Shown piece after piece: positions 1-7,454 of a stretch of 12,133 bases of DNA. The notes beneath the pieces were generated by a model. That model ran no database searches. It was given only the letters and a program-made list of their open reading frames with translations, and was not told the DNA's origin. The position numbers were made by a program, and so were the translations under genes. Position 1 is the first letter of the stretch; each line of letters begins with the position of its first letter. This stretch comes from an uncultured bacterium (GTDB lineage Bacteria; Pseudomonadota; Alphaproteobacteria; SP197), in assembly GCA_938014945.1 (NCBI GenBank), contig CALLQH010000086.1, positions 1 through 12,133 of the forward strand. Reading direction: 5' to 3'.

Positions 1-320
1 GCATCGAAGGGCAGGTCGCGGAAGGTCTCGTCGAGCGGCTGGCGCCCCGGCAGGGTGACGGTGCCGACGCCGCCCTCGTCATCGAGCACGATGAAACTCT
101 TCAGCACATCGTCGACCTGATCGAGGCCGACATCGAACGAGAGGCTGGCATCGCCCTCGACCGTCGCCTCGTATTCCATGTAGGCGACACCCCCGGTCGA
201 CAGCACGACGCGCTTGAGTTCGAGGCTGCCCCCCTCATCGGCCTGGACGGCGGCCGGGGCGGCGGCAAGCACGGCGGCGATGGCCGCGCGGCGCAGGGCG
301 GGTACGAGATGGGACGACAT
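1..320 (-). CDS. Exported DUF4139-like protein, 5' part (runs off the left edge)
   Basis: Only the first 106 codons are in the window; the rest lies to the left. The ATG at 320 follows AAGGAG at a normal distance. Residues 1-27 form a signal peptide: two arginines near residues 10-11, an alanine-rich hydrophobic stretch, and a likely cut after AAVQA before DEGG. The mature start (about 34-106) is beta-rich, with LKRVVLSTGGVAYMEYEA followed by a D-Q-V-D-D-V-L-K segment and a GGVGTVTLPGR stretch. This resembles the N-terminal part of alphaproteobacterial DUF4139-containing exported proteins, whose function is not established. The family call is from memory of the pattern and is tentative; an exported protein is well supported. 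It lies 81 bases downstream of hemY on the same strand and could be read through from the heme operon or have its own promoter in that gap. Confidence 0.7.
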   Translation of the reverse strand, partial: MSSHLVPALRRAAIAAVLAAAPAAVQADEGGSLELKRVVLSTGGVAYMEYEATVEGDASLSFDVGLDQVDDVLKSFIVLDDEGGVGTVTLPGRQPLDETFRDLPFD

Positions 321-401
321 GCAGGGGCTCTCCTTGAAGGGCGCTCAAGGTCTTCCAATAGGCGCGGGCGATGGCGGTTTTGTGTTCCCGCCGTGGCGCT
401 A

Positions 402-1754
402 TCAGGTGGCCCCGGCCAGCAGAGAGGGCAAGGGCAGGATGCGCATGCCGGGCTCGATCTCCTGGTTGCCGGGGCGGCCCCAGCCGATGGCGTCGAAGGC
501 GCCGCACTGCTCGCAGATCGCCTGCCAGCGGGGCGCGACATGCAGGCACTGGCCGCAATGCCACACCGGATCGCCCTCTGCCTCGGCGGCGCGTGCGACC
601 CACTCGCGGGCGCGCTCTGGATGGCCGTCGGCCTCTTCGAGCTCGGCCCAGAGGCGGGCCGTGCGATGGTCGAGCGGTGCGGCGGCGACCGCCTCCAGGT
701 GGCGGCGGGCTTCGCCGGTGAGTTCGGCATCGAGCGCGGCGCGCGCCGCAGCGAGATGGGATTCGGGCGCCTGGGGCGCCAGATCGACCAGCTTGCCCAT
801 ACGCTTGTAACGCTCGACCCCGTCGTCGCGCCCGGTGCGGCGGTAAAGCTCGGCGAGTTCGGGATGGGGCGTGGTGGCCCAGCTCTTCTCGATCACCTTG
901 GCGGCGGGTTTCAGCTTCTCCTGTTCGATCAGCAGCAGGGCCAGCAGCGCGGTTGCCGCGACAAGGCCCGGGGCGTCGCCATGGGCCTCGCGGGCGAACT
1001 GCAGGGCGCTGTCGCGCTCCAGCCGGGCAAGCGCCTGACGGCCCCGTTCGGTGAGCACGACGCCGCGGCGGCGCCGGCTGCCGACGGCATCGACGGCGCG
1101 GCGGTCCTTGGCCTGCTCCAGGGTTTTCTGGGCGGCGAGCCAGTCGCCGGTGCGGCCCTGCAGGGCAAACAGCGCATCGGCCGCCCAGGCGGCATCGGGG
1201 CGCAGGGCATGGGCGCGCTCGGCATAACCCCGCGCCGCGGTCTCGTCGCCCTGGCGCAGCGCCTCGACCATCAGGCCGCGCAGGCCGAGAAACTCGGTCT
1301 CGGGGTGATCGAGCATCTCGGTGAACTGGGCGCGCGCAGCTTCACGGTCGCCGTCGAGCTGGGCCGCCTGGGCGACCAGCAGCATGGTGAGCGGCGGGTG
1401 GCCCAGAAGCTGGTCGGCCTTGCGCGCCTTGCGCCGGGCTTCCTGGGCATCGCCCGCGGCGACCGCGACGAGGCCGCGGGTGAGCTGCTCGTAGCCCTTT
1501 TCCTGGCGCTTCTCGCGCATGTGATGTTTCAGGCGCGCCGGGCCGCGCAGGATGAGGTTGACGATGCCGACGACGATCAGCAGCACCAGGAAGGCGAACG
1601 CGGCCAGCAGGGCGAGACGCGCGACCGTGGTGCGGATCTCGTAAGCGCCCCAGTTCATGCGCACCTCGCCGCCGTTGTTGGCGATCCAGGTGCCCGCCAC
1701 GACGATGACGATGAGGACCAGCAGGAAGATCAGAGCCTTGAAGAGGGTGCGCAT
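402..1754 (-). CDS. hemY: HemY-like inner-membrane TPR protein with C-terminal zinc ribbon
   Basis: This 450-residue protein matches the HemY_N/TPR family encoded at the end of hemCD operons. It is not protoporphyrinogen oxidase, which shares the name in Gram-positives. Two membrane helices are visible at about 5-22 and 46-70, with a short loop between them, then a basic stretch (KHHMREKRQEKGYEQ). Residues 90-390 are helical TPR-like repeats rich in A, L, E and R. The C terminus carries CxxC-x10-CxxC (C400, C403, C414, C417) flanked by W398 and W410, a zinc-ribbon or rubredoxin-like knuckle reminiscent of that in LapB. The family is thought to act in heme synthesis at the membrane, but the exact role is unsettled. 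The ATG at 1754 lies three bases after the stop of the mitofilin-like gene, so translation is probably coupled. Confidence 0.85.
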   Translation of the reverse strand: MRTLFKALIFLLVLIVIVVAGTWIANNGGEVRMNWGAYEIRTTVARLALLAAFAFLVLLIVVGIVNLILRGPARLKHHMREKRQEKGYEQLTRGLVAVAAGDAQEARRKARKADQLLGHPPLTMLLVAQAAQLDGDREAARAQFTEMLDHPETEFLGLRGLMVEALRQGDETAARGYAERAHALRPDAAWAADALFALQGRTGDWLAAQKTLEQAKDRRAVDAVGSRRRRGVVLTERGRQALARLERDSALQFAREAHGDAPGLVAATALLALLLIEQEKLKPAAKVIEKSWATTPHPELAELYRRTGRDDGVERYKRMGKLVDLAPQAPESHLAAARAALDAELTGEARRHLEAVAAAPLDHRTARLWAELEEADGHPERAREWVARAAEAEGDPVWHCGQCLHVAPRWQAICEQCGAFDAIGWGRPGNQEIEPGMRILPLPSLLAGAT

Positions 1755-1757
1755 GGC

Positions 1758-3227
1758 TCAGCCCGCCGCCCCGCCGACCATGGCAAGCGCCCGCGCCGAA
1801 AGCGTGTCGACCGCCTGTTCGGCGGCCTGGCGCGCCCGCGCCATCTCCAGCCAGCCCGCGGCGGCCTCGGCGGCCGCGCCGGTGAGGCTCGCCATCTCGT
1901 CGATGGCGCCGGCAAGGTCGTTCTGGCGCAGCCGCGCCTCGGCCCGCGCGGTGACGTCATCGGCGCCCGCGCCGCCCGATTCCCCGTCGACCCGGCGGAT
2001 GCTGACGATGGAGGCGAGTTCGGCGACCGTCTTGTCGAACCAGCCCTGCGCGGCATCGCGGCGCGACTCCTCGACCGCCTCGTAGGCCGCGGCGTTGAGC
2101 GCATCGGCAAGCCGTGCGCGCGTCGCCACGCCGTCAGTCTCCCAGGTCGCCAGGGTGGCGAGTGCGGCCTTGCTGTCGGCATCGTCGGGCGCCAGGGAAT
2201 CGGCGGTGGCCAGGGTCTCGCTGTAGCTGCCGCCGGCCAGCACATCCTCGCGCAGCTGGCCCACGGCCAGGGCAAAGGCCGCGCGTGGATCGGTCGCCCG
2301 TTCGTTGAGCGTGGCGACATCGCTGCGCAGCGTGTCGAGATCGGCGGTCGCCGTGGAGAGTGCAGAAACCTCGCTGTCGAGGTCGCCGAGGCGGCTCTTC
2401 AGGTCGGTGATTTCGGCGGTCTCGCCCGACAGGCTTTCGATCCTGGTCGTGAGATCGGCAAGGCTCGCACGCAGGCTGGCGACCTCGCCCGCCAGCGCAC
2501 CGTCGCCGGACCCCGCCACGGTTCCGGTGCCCGCTGCGCCGGTATCGGTGCCATCCACCGTGCCGGCCGCCGCCGCGCCGCTTTCGAGCGAGGCGATGCG
2601 GGTATCGATGGTCTCGAGCTTCTGGTCGAGCGTGCCGTCGACCCGCGAGGCCAGGGCGCTGACGCCGTTTTCGAGCGCGCCGATGCGCTGGGTCAGCGCC
2701 GTGACATCGACCGTCGGCACGTCGCCCCCTGTGGTGGCGACCGGGGTCGCTTCCAGTGCGGCAATGCGCTCCTTCAGGGCATCGGCCTCCTGGCCCAGGG
2801 CGGCGATCCTGTCGGAGAGGCCGTCGGCATCGGCGACCTTGGCTTCAAGCGCCGCGATGCGCCCCTCGACCGCCGAAAGATCGGGCGCCTGGCTGGCCAC
2901 GGGATGGATCAGCGGCCCCAGCGCCGCACCGGCGCCGGCGGCGATCAGTGTCAGGAAGACGATCAGCAGAACGCCCGCGGCGCGGCCCGCGCCGCTCTCG
3001 CCGCCTTCCTTGCGCGGCTCGCGCTCATGGCGCAGCCCCGCCTCTTCCAGCGAGATCGCCTCGACACCCGGCATGGCGGATGCCGTGGAGCCGGCCGTGT
3101 TCTCCGCTGCGAAGGTTTCGTCGGTGACGTTGCTCGCGGTCAGCGTGTCGTCGGCCACGCTGTCGGAGGCGCTGCGCGGCGCCACCGTCTTTTCGTGTTT
3201 GTCGCTCTGCTTCTTGTCGTTCGTCAT
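1758..3227 (-). CDS. Mitofilin/Mic60-like membrane coiled-coil protein
   Basis: This 489-residue protein has the layout of alphaproteobacterial mitofilin (COG4223). A polar, disordered N-terminal tail (1-80) is followed by one membrane helix (about 84-106, AGVLLIVFLTLIAAGAGAAL). Next comes a long periplasmic coiled coil (about 115-310) with repeated R-I-A-x-L-E heptads, then a helical C-terminal mitofilin-type domain (about 311-489). A low-complexity linker rich in A, G, T and D (217-245) interrupts the coil. Alphaproteobacterial Mic60 homologs are known beside hem genes and are linked to intracytoplasmic membrane shaping, as Mic60 is to cristae in mitochondria. The ATG at 3227 overlaps the hemD stop as ATGA. 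The same frame stays open upstream to about 4001, but that part lies over hemD and reads as arginine-rich noise, so the shorter start is right. Confidence 0.85.
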   Translation of the reverse strand: MTNDKKQSDKHEKTVAPRSASDSVADDTLTASNVTDETFAAENTAGSTASAMPGVEAISLEEAGLRHEREPRKEGGESGAGRAAGVLLIVFLTLIAAGAGAALGPLIHPVASQAPDLSAVEGRIAALEAKVADADGLSDRIAALGQEADALKERIAALEATPVATTGGDVPTVDVTALTQRIGALENGVSALASRVDGTLDQKLETIDTRIASLESGAAAAGTVDGTDTGAAGTGTVAGSGDGALAGEVASLRASLADLTTRIESLSGETAEITDLKSRLGDLDSEVSALSTATADLDTLRSDVATLNERATDPRAAFALAVGQLREDVLAGGSYSETLATADSLAPDDADSKAALATLATWETDGVATRARLADALNAAAYEAVEESRRDAAQGWFDKTVAELASIVSIRRVDGESGGAGADDVTARAEARLRQNDLAGAIDEMASLTGAAAEAAAGWLEMARARQAAEQAVDTLSARALAMVGGAAG

Positions 3228-3943
3228 GGCCGCCCCGCTTGCGCGCAGATCAGTCCGGCCAGCGCTTCGCCGTCCGGACGCGGCGCCACATGAAGGGCGC
3301 CCCATGGCGGGCGGGAAAGTTCCCGCGCCACCGCCTCGCTCAGACAATAACCCGCAAGTGGCAACAATGTCCCCCCGAGCGCGGCATTTGCCACCAGACG
3401 GGCGAACAGCGCCGCGCTGCGCGGTGAGAAAAACGCCGCACCTGCAAGGCTTCCGCCCGCCAGCGCCGCCGCCGCCTCGCCCGGCAGCTGATCGGCCGCC
3501 CGCGCGCTGTAGGCGGTCGCGCGCCGCACCGTGTAACCCGCATCGCCCAGGCGCCCGGCCAGATCGCCCGCCACGACGCTGCCGCTGACATGGAGCAGAT
3601 CGCCATCCACGGGGTCGAGGTTCTCCTGCACCGTTTCGGCCAGGCGCACGACATCGCCGCCCGCCACTGCGGCGACGGTGAACCCGGCCTCCCGCGCGGC
3701 ACGCGCCGTCGCCGGGCCGACGGCGATCACCGGCACGGCGCGTTCCGCGCTGAGCGCGGCAAGCGCCCGCGCGCCGTTGGCGCTGGTCAGCAGGATGGCG
3801 GCAAGGCCGTCCATGTTGAGCGCAACATCGTGGTGAAAGACGACATCCATCAGGGGAACGATCAGGCTCTCGACACCGCAGTCCGCCAGCCGGGCTGCGA
3901 ACCCTTCCGCATCCTCGCGCGGGCGGGTGAGAAGAATCCTCAA
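3224..3943 (-). CDS. hemD: Uroporphyrinogen-III synthase
   Basis: HemD closes hydroxymethylbilane with inversion of ring D to give uroporphyrinogen III, the branch point to heme, siroheme and corrinoids, in the cytoplasm. The 239-residue product starts MRILLTRPREDAEGFAARL, the usual N-terminal signature. It shows the two-lobed pattern with LTSANGARAL near residues 52-61, IAVGPATARAAREAG near 73-87 and FFSPRSAALF in the second lobe. Sequence conservation in HemD is always low, so position directly after hemC supports the call. The start codon is TTG at 3943, overlapping the hemC stop as TTGA; no ATG fits this N terminus. The 3' end overlaps the next gene by ATGA. Both overlaps point to translational coupling in one operon. 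Confidence 0.92.
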   Translation of the reverse strand: MRILLTRPREDAEGFAARLADCGVESLIVPLMDVVFHHDVALNMDGLAAILLTSANGARALAALSAERAVPVIAVGPATARAAREAGFTVAAVAGGDVVRLAETVQENLDPVDGDLLHVSGSVVAGDLAGRLGDAGYTVRRATAYSARAADQLPGEAAAALAGGSLAGAAFFSPRSAALFARLVANAALGGTLLPLAGYCLSEAVARELSRPPWGALHVAPRPDGEALAGLICAQAGRP

Positions 3944-4863
3944 ACCGGGCGGCTCCCGAAAAGGTCCGGGCCGGCGATGCCCGCAAGCTCCGCCCCGGCA
4001 TCCTCGCCCATGGCCGGGCCGTCCACCGCCAGGCCCTCGCGCCGGGCGTGCGCCGTGCGCGCGCCGTCGGCCGAAAAGACCATGGCCTCCAGGCTCAGAC
4101 GCTCGCCATCGAGCACGGCATGGGCCGCGATCGGCGTGCGGCAGGAGCCGTCCAGGCGCGCCAGCACGGCGCGTTCGGCAGCCACCGCAAGGCTGGTCGG
4201 GCCATGGTCGATGGCGGACAGCAGGGCGGCAGCCTCGGCATCGTCGGCGCGGCAGGTGATACCGACCGCACCCTGACCGGCCGGCGGCAGCATTTCGCTG
4301 ACCTCCAGCACGCGCGTCACCTCGCCATGGCGCCCAAGGCGCTGCAGCCCGGCCAGCGCAAGCAGGGTGGCCGCCACCTCGCCCGCCTGCAGCTTGGCGA
4401 TGCGGGTGTCGACATTGCCGCGGTAGAGCACGACCTCCAGATCCGGGCGCGCGGCCAGAAGCTGCGCCCGGCGGCGGATCGAGGACGAGCCGACCCTGGC
4501 GCCCTGCGGCAGTTCGGCGGGCGAGGCCGCAACCGGCGAAAGGAAGGCCTCGCGCGGATCGGCCCGTTCCAGCATGGCGACCAGCGCCGTGCCGGGGGTG
4601 AGGTCGGTTTCCACGTCCTTCATGGAATGCACCGCGGCATCGGCGCGCTCGCCCAGCAGGGCGCCGTCGATCTCGCGGGTGAAGACGCCCTTGCCGCCGA
4701 CCTCGGCCAGCGGCCGGTCGCGCACGACGTCGCCCGTGGTGGTGATGACGACGATCTCGGGCTCGGGCAGGCCGGGATGGGCCGCCATCAGGGCAGCCTT
4801 CACCGCCTCGGCCTGCCAGAGGGCGAGTTTGCTGCCACGGGTTGCTAATCGCAGTCGACGCAT
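3940..4863 (-). CDS. hemC: Porphobilinogen deaminase (hydroxymethylbilane synthase)
   Basis: HemC joins four porphobilinogen molecules into linear hydroxymethylbilane in the cytoplasm. The 307-residue length is typical. Visible signatures are LATRGSKLALWQA at 6-18, TTGD at 42-45, GGKGVFTREID at 56-66, and HSMKDVETDL at 79-88 with the catalytic aspartate D83 (D84 in E. coli). SSSIRRRAQL follows at 126-135. LDGSCRTPIAA at 237-247 contains C241, which binds the dipyrromethane cofactor (C242 in E. coli). It is the first gene of the minus-strand operon. The ATG at 4863 is preceded by a C-run (CGCCCCCC) rather than a Shine-Dalgarno sequence, so initiation may be leaderless or weak. Divergent tsaD starts 93 bases away. 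Confidence 0.97.
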   Translation of the reverse strand: MRRLRLATRGSKLALWQAEAVKAALMAAHPGLPEPEIVVITTTGDVVRDRPLAEVGGKGVFTREIDGALLGERADAAVHSMKDVETDLTPGTALVAMLERADPREAFLSPVAASPAELPQGARVGSSSIRRRAQLLAARPDLEVVLYRGNVDTRIAKLQAGEVAATLLALAGLQRLGRHGEVTRVLEVSEMLPPAGQGAVGITCRADDAEAAALLSAIDHGPTSLAVAAERAVLARLDGSCRTPIAAHAVLDGERLSLEAMVFSADGARTAHARREGLAVDGPAMGEDAGAELAGIAGPDLFGSRPV

Positions 4864-4956
4864 GGGGGGCGTTTACGGCAGATCGCCGCCGCTGAAAAGC
4901 GCCGCGGCCCCGTTGCCGCGATGACGGCGCGGGAAAATCTGTTCTAGTCTGGCGCC
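4864..4956. promoter_or_regulatory. Divergent hemC/tsaD intergenic promoter region
   Basis: These 93 bases must hold the starts of both transcripts. Neither ATG is preceded by a purine-rich ribosome site. Before tsaD the sequence is TCTAGTCTGGCGCC then ATG, with TCTAGT (4943-4948) placed so that transcription could begin at or next to the ATG. Before hemC, on the minus strand, TTTTCA and TAAACG are 17 bases apart and also close to the ATG. Both -10/-35 assignments are weak matches and are inferences. Confidence 0.4.
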
Positions 4957-5979
4957 ATGATCGTGCTCGGCATCGAAACCAGCTGCGACGAAACGGCGGC
5001 CGCCCTGGTCGACGACAAGCGGCGCATCCTCTCCCAGGCGCTCGCCTCCCAGATCGAGGAGCACCGGGCCTATGGCGGTGTGGTGCCCGAGATCGCCGCG
5101 CGCAGCCATGTCGAACACCTGGACGGGCTCATCGCGCGCGCCATGGCCGATGCCGGGCTCGGCTGGGACGCCATCGACGCCGTCGCCGCCACGGCCGGAC
5201 CGGGCCTGATCGGCGGCGTCATGGTCGGCCTGGTCGAGGCCAAGGCGATCGCCGCGGTCGCGGGCGTGCCCTTCGTCGCCGTCAACCACCTGGAGGGCCA
5301 TGCGCTCACCGTGCGCCTGGTCGAGGATGTCGCCTTTCCCTACCTGCTGCTGCTGATTTCCGGCGGCCACTGCCAGCTTCTGGCGGTCGAGGGGGTGGGG
5401 CGTTACACGCGCCTGGGCGGCACCATCGACGATGCCGCGGGCGAGGCCTTCGACAAGACCGCCAAGATGCTGGATCTCGGCTATCCCGGCGGCCCCGCCG
5501 TGGAGCGCGCAGCGGCCACGGGCGACTCCAGCCGCTTTCGCCTGCCCCGCCCCATGGTCGGGCGGCAGGGCTGCGACTTCTCCTTCTCCGGTCTCAAGAC
5601 CGCCGTGCGCCAGACCCTGGAGAGCCTGGCATCGCCCGGCGCGCAGGACATCGCCGACCTTGCCGCAAGCTTCCAGCAGACCGTCGCCGAGGTCCTGGCC
5701 GACCGGGTCGCCAACGCCGCGGCCCTGTTCCGCGAAGGCTGGCCGGGCGGCGATACCCTGGTGGTGGCCGGTGGCGTGGCTGCCAACCGCCTGCTGCGCG
5801 CCCGCCTGACGGAAGCCGCAGAAGGCGCCGGCCTGCGCCTCGTCGCGCCGCCACCGGCGCTGTGCACCGACAACGCCGCCATGATCGCCTGGGCCGGACT
5901 GGAGCGGCTGCGCCTGGGCCAGAGCGATCCGCTCGATACGCCGGCGCGGGCGCGCTGGCCGCTGGACGACGCGGCATGA
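4957..5979 (+). CDS. tsaD: tRNA N6-adenosine threonylcarbamoyltransferase
   Basis: TsaD transfers the threonylcarbamoyl group from TC-AMP to A37 of ANN-decoding tRNAs, working with TsaB and TsaE in the cytoplasm. The 340-residue product has the ASKHA-fold signatures of the family: GIETSCDETAAALV at 5-18, PEIAARSHVEHL at 44-55, the metal-binding HLEGHA at 111-116 (H111 and H115), LLISGGHCQL at 132-141, TIDDAAGEAFDKTAKML at 156-172, and CTDNAAM near 303-309 with the third metal ligand D305. No Shine-Dalgarno sequence precedes the ATG. Its stop overlaps the gpsA start as ATGA, so the two genes are coupled. TsaD-GpsA adjacency is widespread in alphaproteobacteria. Confidence 0.97.
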   Translation: MIVLGIETSCDETAAALVDDKRRILSQALASQIEEHRAYGGVVPEIAARSHVEHLDGLIARAMADAGLGWDAIDAVAATAGPGLIGGVMVGLVEAKAIAAVAGVPFVAVNHLEGHALTVRLVEDVAFPYLLLLISGGHCQLLAVEGVGRYTRLGGTIDDAAGEAFDKTAKMLDLGYPGGPAVERAAATGDSSRFRLPRPMVGRQGCDFSFSGLKTAVRQTLESLASPGAQDIADLAASFQQTVAEVLADRVANAAALFREGWPGGDTLVVAGGVAANRLLRARLTEAAEGAGLRLVAPPPALCTDNAAMIAWAGLERLRLGQSDPLDTPARARWPLDDAA

Positions 5980-6962
5980 GCCGGGTCGGCATCGTCGGCG
6001 CGGGCGCCTGGGGCACGGCGCTGGCCTGTGCAGCCCGCCGCGCGGGCAGCGACGTGCTGCTGTGGGCGCACGAAGCCGAGACGGTCGCTGCGATCAACGA
6101 ACGCCACGAGAACCCCACCTTCCTGCCCGGCGTCGCCCTGGATCCCGCCATCGCCGCGACCGACGACCTGGCCCGCGCGGGAGCCTGCGACCTGGTGCTG
6201 CTGGTCGCCCCCTCTGCCCATCTCGGGGCGGTGGCGGCGGCCCTGGCGCCGGACTTGCCCGCCGCCACGCCGGTCTGCGTCTGCACCAAGGGGATCGAGC
6301 TGCGCAGCGGCCGCCTGATGACCGATGTCGCGGGTGCCGCCCTGGGGCGCACGGATCTCTGCTGCCTTTCGGGCCCCTCCTTTGCCGCCGAGGTCGCCGC
6401 CGCCCTGCCGACCGCCGTCACCGTCGCCGGCCCGGCCGATGCCGTGGCTGCGGTCGCCGATGCGCTGGGCGGGCCCACCTTCCGCATCTACCGCAGCGAC
6501 GACATCGCCGGCATCGAGATCGGCGGCGCGGTGAAGAACGTCATCGCCATCGCCTGCGGCATCGCCGACGGGCGGGGCATGGGGCTCAACGCCCGCGCGG
6601 CGCTGATCAGCCGGGGGCTGGCCGAAATGGTCCGCCTGGCCGAGGCGACCGGCGGGCGGCGCGAGACCCAGATGGGGCTTTCGGGCCTGGGCGACCTGGT
6701 GCTGACCTGCACCGGCACCCTGTCGCGCAACTACACCTTCGGCCAGGGCCTGGGCCGCGGCGAGACCGTGGAAGCCCTGATGGCCGGGCGCGCCAGCGTC
6801 GTCGAAGGCGCTGTCACCGCGCCCGCCGTGACGGCCCTGGCCGCGCGCCTTGGCGTCGAGATGCCGATCTGCACCGCCGTGGACGACGTTCTGGCCGGGC
6901 GCAGCGATGTCGGCAGCGCCATCGCCGGCCTGCTGGCGCGCCGCCCGGGCGAGGAATTCTGA
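5976..6962 (+). CDS. gpsA: Glycerol-3-phosphate dehydrogenase [NAD(P)+]
   Basis: GpsA reduces dihydroxyacetone phosphate to sn-glycerol-3-phosphate, the backbone for phospholipids, in the cytoplasm. The 328-residue protein begins with a Rossmann motif, VGIVGAGAWGTALA (G8-A-G-A-W-G13). It contains CTKGIE at 103-108 with K105, SGPSFAAEV at 132-140, and EIGGAVKNVIAIACGI at 181-196 with the catalytic lysine K187. GLSGLGDLVLTCTGTLSRN at 234-252 is a family signature. The ATG at 5976 overlaps the tsaD stop and gives exactly the family N terminus, so longer in-frame starts inside tsaD are rejected. The yciI-like gene follows after 41 bases on the same strand. Confidence 0.97.
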   Translation: MSRVGIVGAGAWGTALACAARRAGSDVLLWAHEAETVAAINERHENPTFLPGVALDPAIAATDDLARAGACDLVLLVAPSAHLGAVAAALAPDLPAATPVCVCTKGIELRSGRLMTDVAGAALGRTDLCCLSGPSFAAEVAAALPTAVTVAGPADAVAAVADALGGPTFRIYRSDDIAGIEIGGAVKNVIAIACGIADGRGMGLNARAALISRGLAEMVRLAEATGGRRETQMGLSGLGDLVLTCTGTLSRNYTFGQGLGRGETVEALMAGRASVVEGAVTAPAVTALAARLGVEMPICTAVDDVLAGRSDVGSAIAGLLARRPGEEF

Positions 6963-6990
6963 AACCTCCGGCCTGCCGGAGAAACCCCTG

Positions 6991-6997
6991 AGGAGAA
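6991..6997 (+). promoter_or_regulatory. Ribosome binding site of the yciI-like gene
   Basis: AGGAGAA ends six bases before the GTG at 7004. It is the strongest ribosome site in the tsaD-gpsA-yciI stretch and fixes the GTG as the start, since no ATG fits the conserved N terminus. Confidence 0.75.
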
Positions 6998-7003
6998 CGA
7001 AAC

Positions 7004-7297
7004 GTGCTGTTTGTCATCCATTGCATCGACAAGGCCGGTGACGGCTCCCTGCGCATGGCCAACCGCGAGGCCCACCTCGCCTTCCTGAAGGAACAAGCCG
7101 CCAGCGTGCGTCTGGGCGGGCCGTTCCTTTCCGAGGACGGCGGCAAGATGGTCGGTTCCATGCTCGTGATCGAGGCGGCCGACCTCGCCGCCGCCAGGGC
7201 CTGGGCGGCGGGCGATCCCTATGCCAAGGCCGGGGTGTTCGAGAGCGTCGACATCCGCCCCTGGAAGGCCGTGGTCGGAACGACCCAGATTGCCTGA
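7004..7297 (+). CDS. YciI-like small protein (YCII-related domain)
   Basis: This 97-residue protein fits the YciI/YCII-related family of small dimeric alpha-beta proteins. The start is GTG with a strong ribosome site. The fold signature is visible: LFVIHCIDK at 2-10, a helix with REAHLAFLKE at 21-30 (H24 is the candidate conserved histidine), then GGPFLSEDGGKMVGSMLVIEA at 38-58, and AGDPYAKAGVFESVDIRPW near the end. The biochemical function is unknown for most members; a conserved His-Asp pair suggests an enzymatic or ligand role. It follows gpsA by 41 bases and is probably in the same transcript. In related genomes the EVE-domain gene usually follows directly; here an extra gene lies between them. 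Confidence 0.9.
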   Translation: MLFVIHCIDKAGDGSLRMANREAHLAFLKEQAASVRLGGPFLSEDGGKMVGSMLVIEAADLAAARAWAAGDPYAKAGVFESVDIRPWKAVVGTTQIA

Positions 7298-7301
7298 CAG
7301 A

Positions 7302-7317
7302 GCGGCCGCACGGCCGC
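7302..7317 (+). other. Small hairpin after the yciI-like gene
   Basis: GCGGCC and GGCCGC pair around a GCAC loop just after the yciI stop. There is no T-run behind it, so it is a poor intrinsic terminator. It may mark the 3' end of the tsaD-gpsA-yciI transcript or stabilise it. Confidence 0.3.
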
Positions 7318-7321
7318 GCCA

Positions 7322-7454
7322 TTCCAGTGGCGGGGCGGCACGGAAATGCTATCTTATGTAACGTCGAATCCGGTCTTGCGCTTTTCCGTCTGGGGGGACG
7401 GGCCACCTGCGCCGGTCAAGTGCGGATTCGGACGAAACACGAGGAGTGACGACG
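7322..7454 (+). promoter_or_regulatory. Promoter and structured leader of the first alanine-rich gene (tentative)
   Basis: TATCTT at 7350-7355 lies in a locally AT-rich spot and could be a -10 element; no good -35 lies at the right distance. Downstream, CGAATCCG (7365-7372) and CGGATTCG (7423-7430) are perfect inverted copies, with CTTG (7375-7378) and CAAG (7417-7420) pairing just inside. The ribosome site GAGGAG (7441-7446) follows, eight bases before the ATG at 7455. The pairing is visible; any regulatory role is inferred. Confidence 0.35.

Noticed and set aside
309..3293. A 994-codon open frame on the plus strand across hemY and the mitofilin-like gene
   Set aside because: It is antisense to two well-supported genes, has no family signature and a composition typical of the reverse frame of GC-rich coding DNA.
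3228..4001. Upstream extension of the mitofilin-like protein in frame over hemD
   Set aside because: The extension is arginine-rich noise overlapping hemD; the ATG at 3227 with the ATGA overlap gives the family-like N terminus.
7333..7351. A sigma-54-like site (GGCACGGAAATGCT) before paralog 1
   Set aside because: The GG and GC elements are nine bases apart rather than the required ten, and the flanks match poorly.
7446..7454. GTG at 7446 as the start of paralog 1
   Set aside because: It overlaps the GAGGAG ribosome site; the ATG at 7455 has correct spacing and gives a clean signal peptide.
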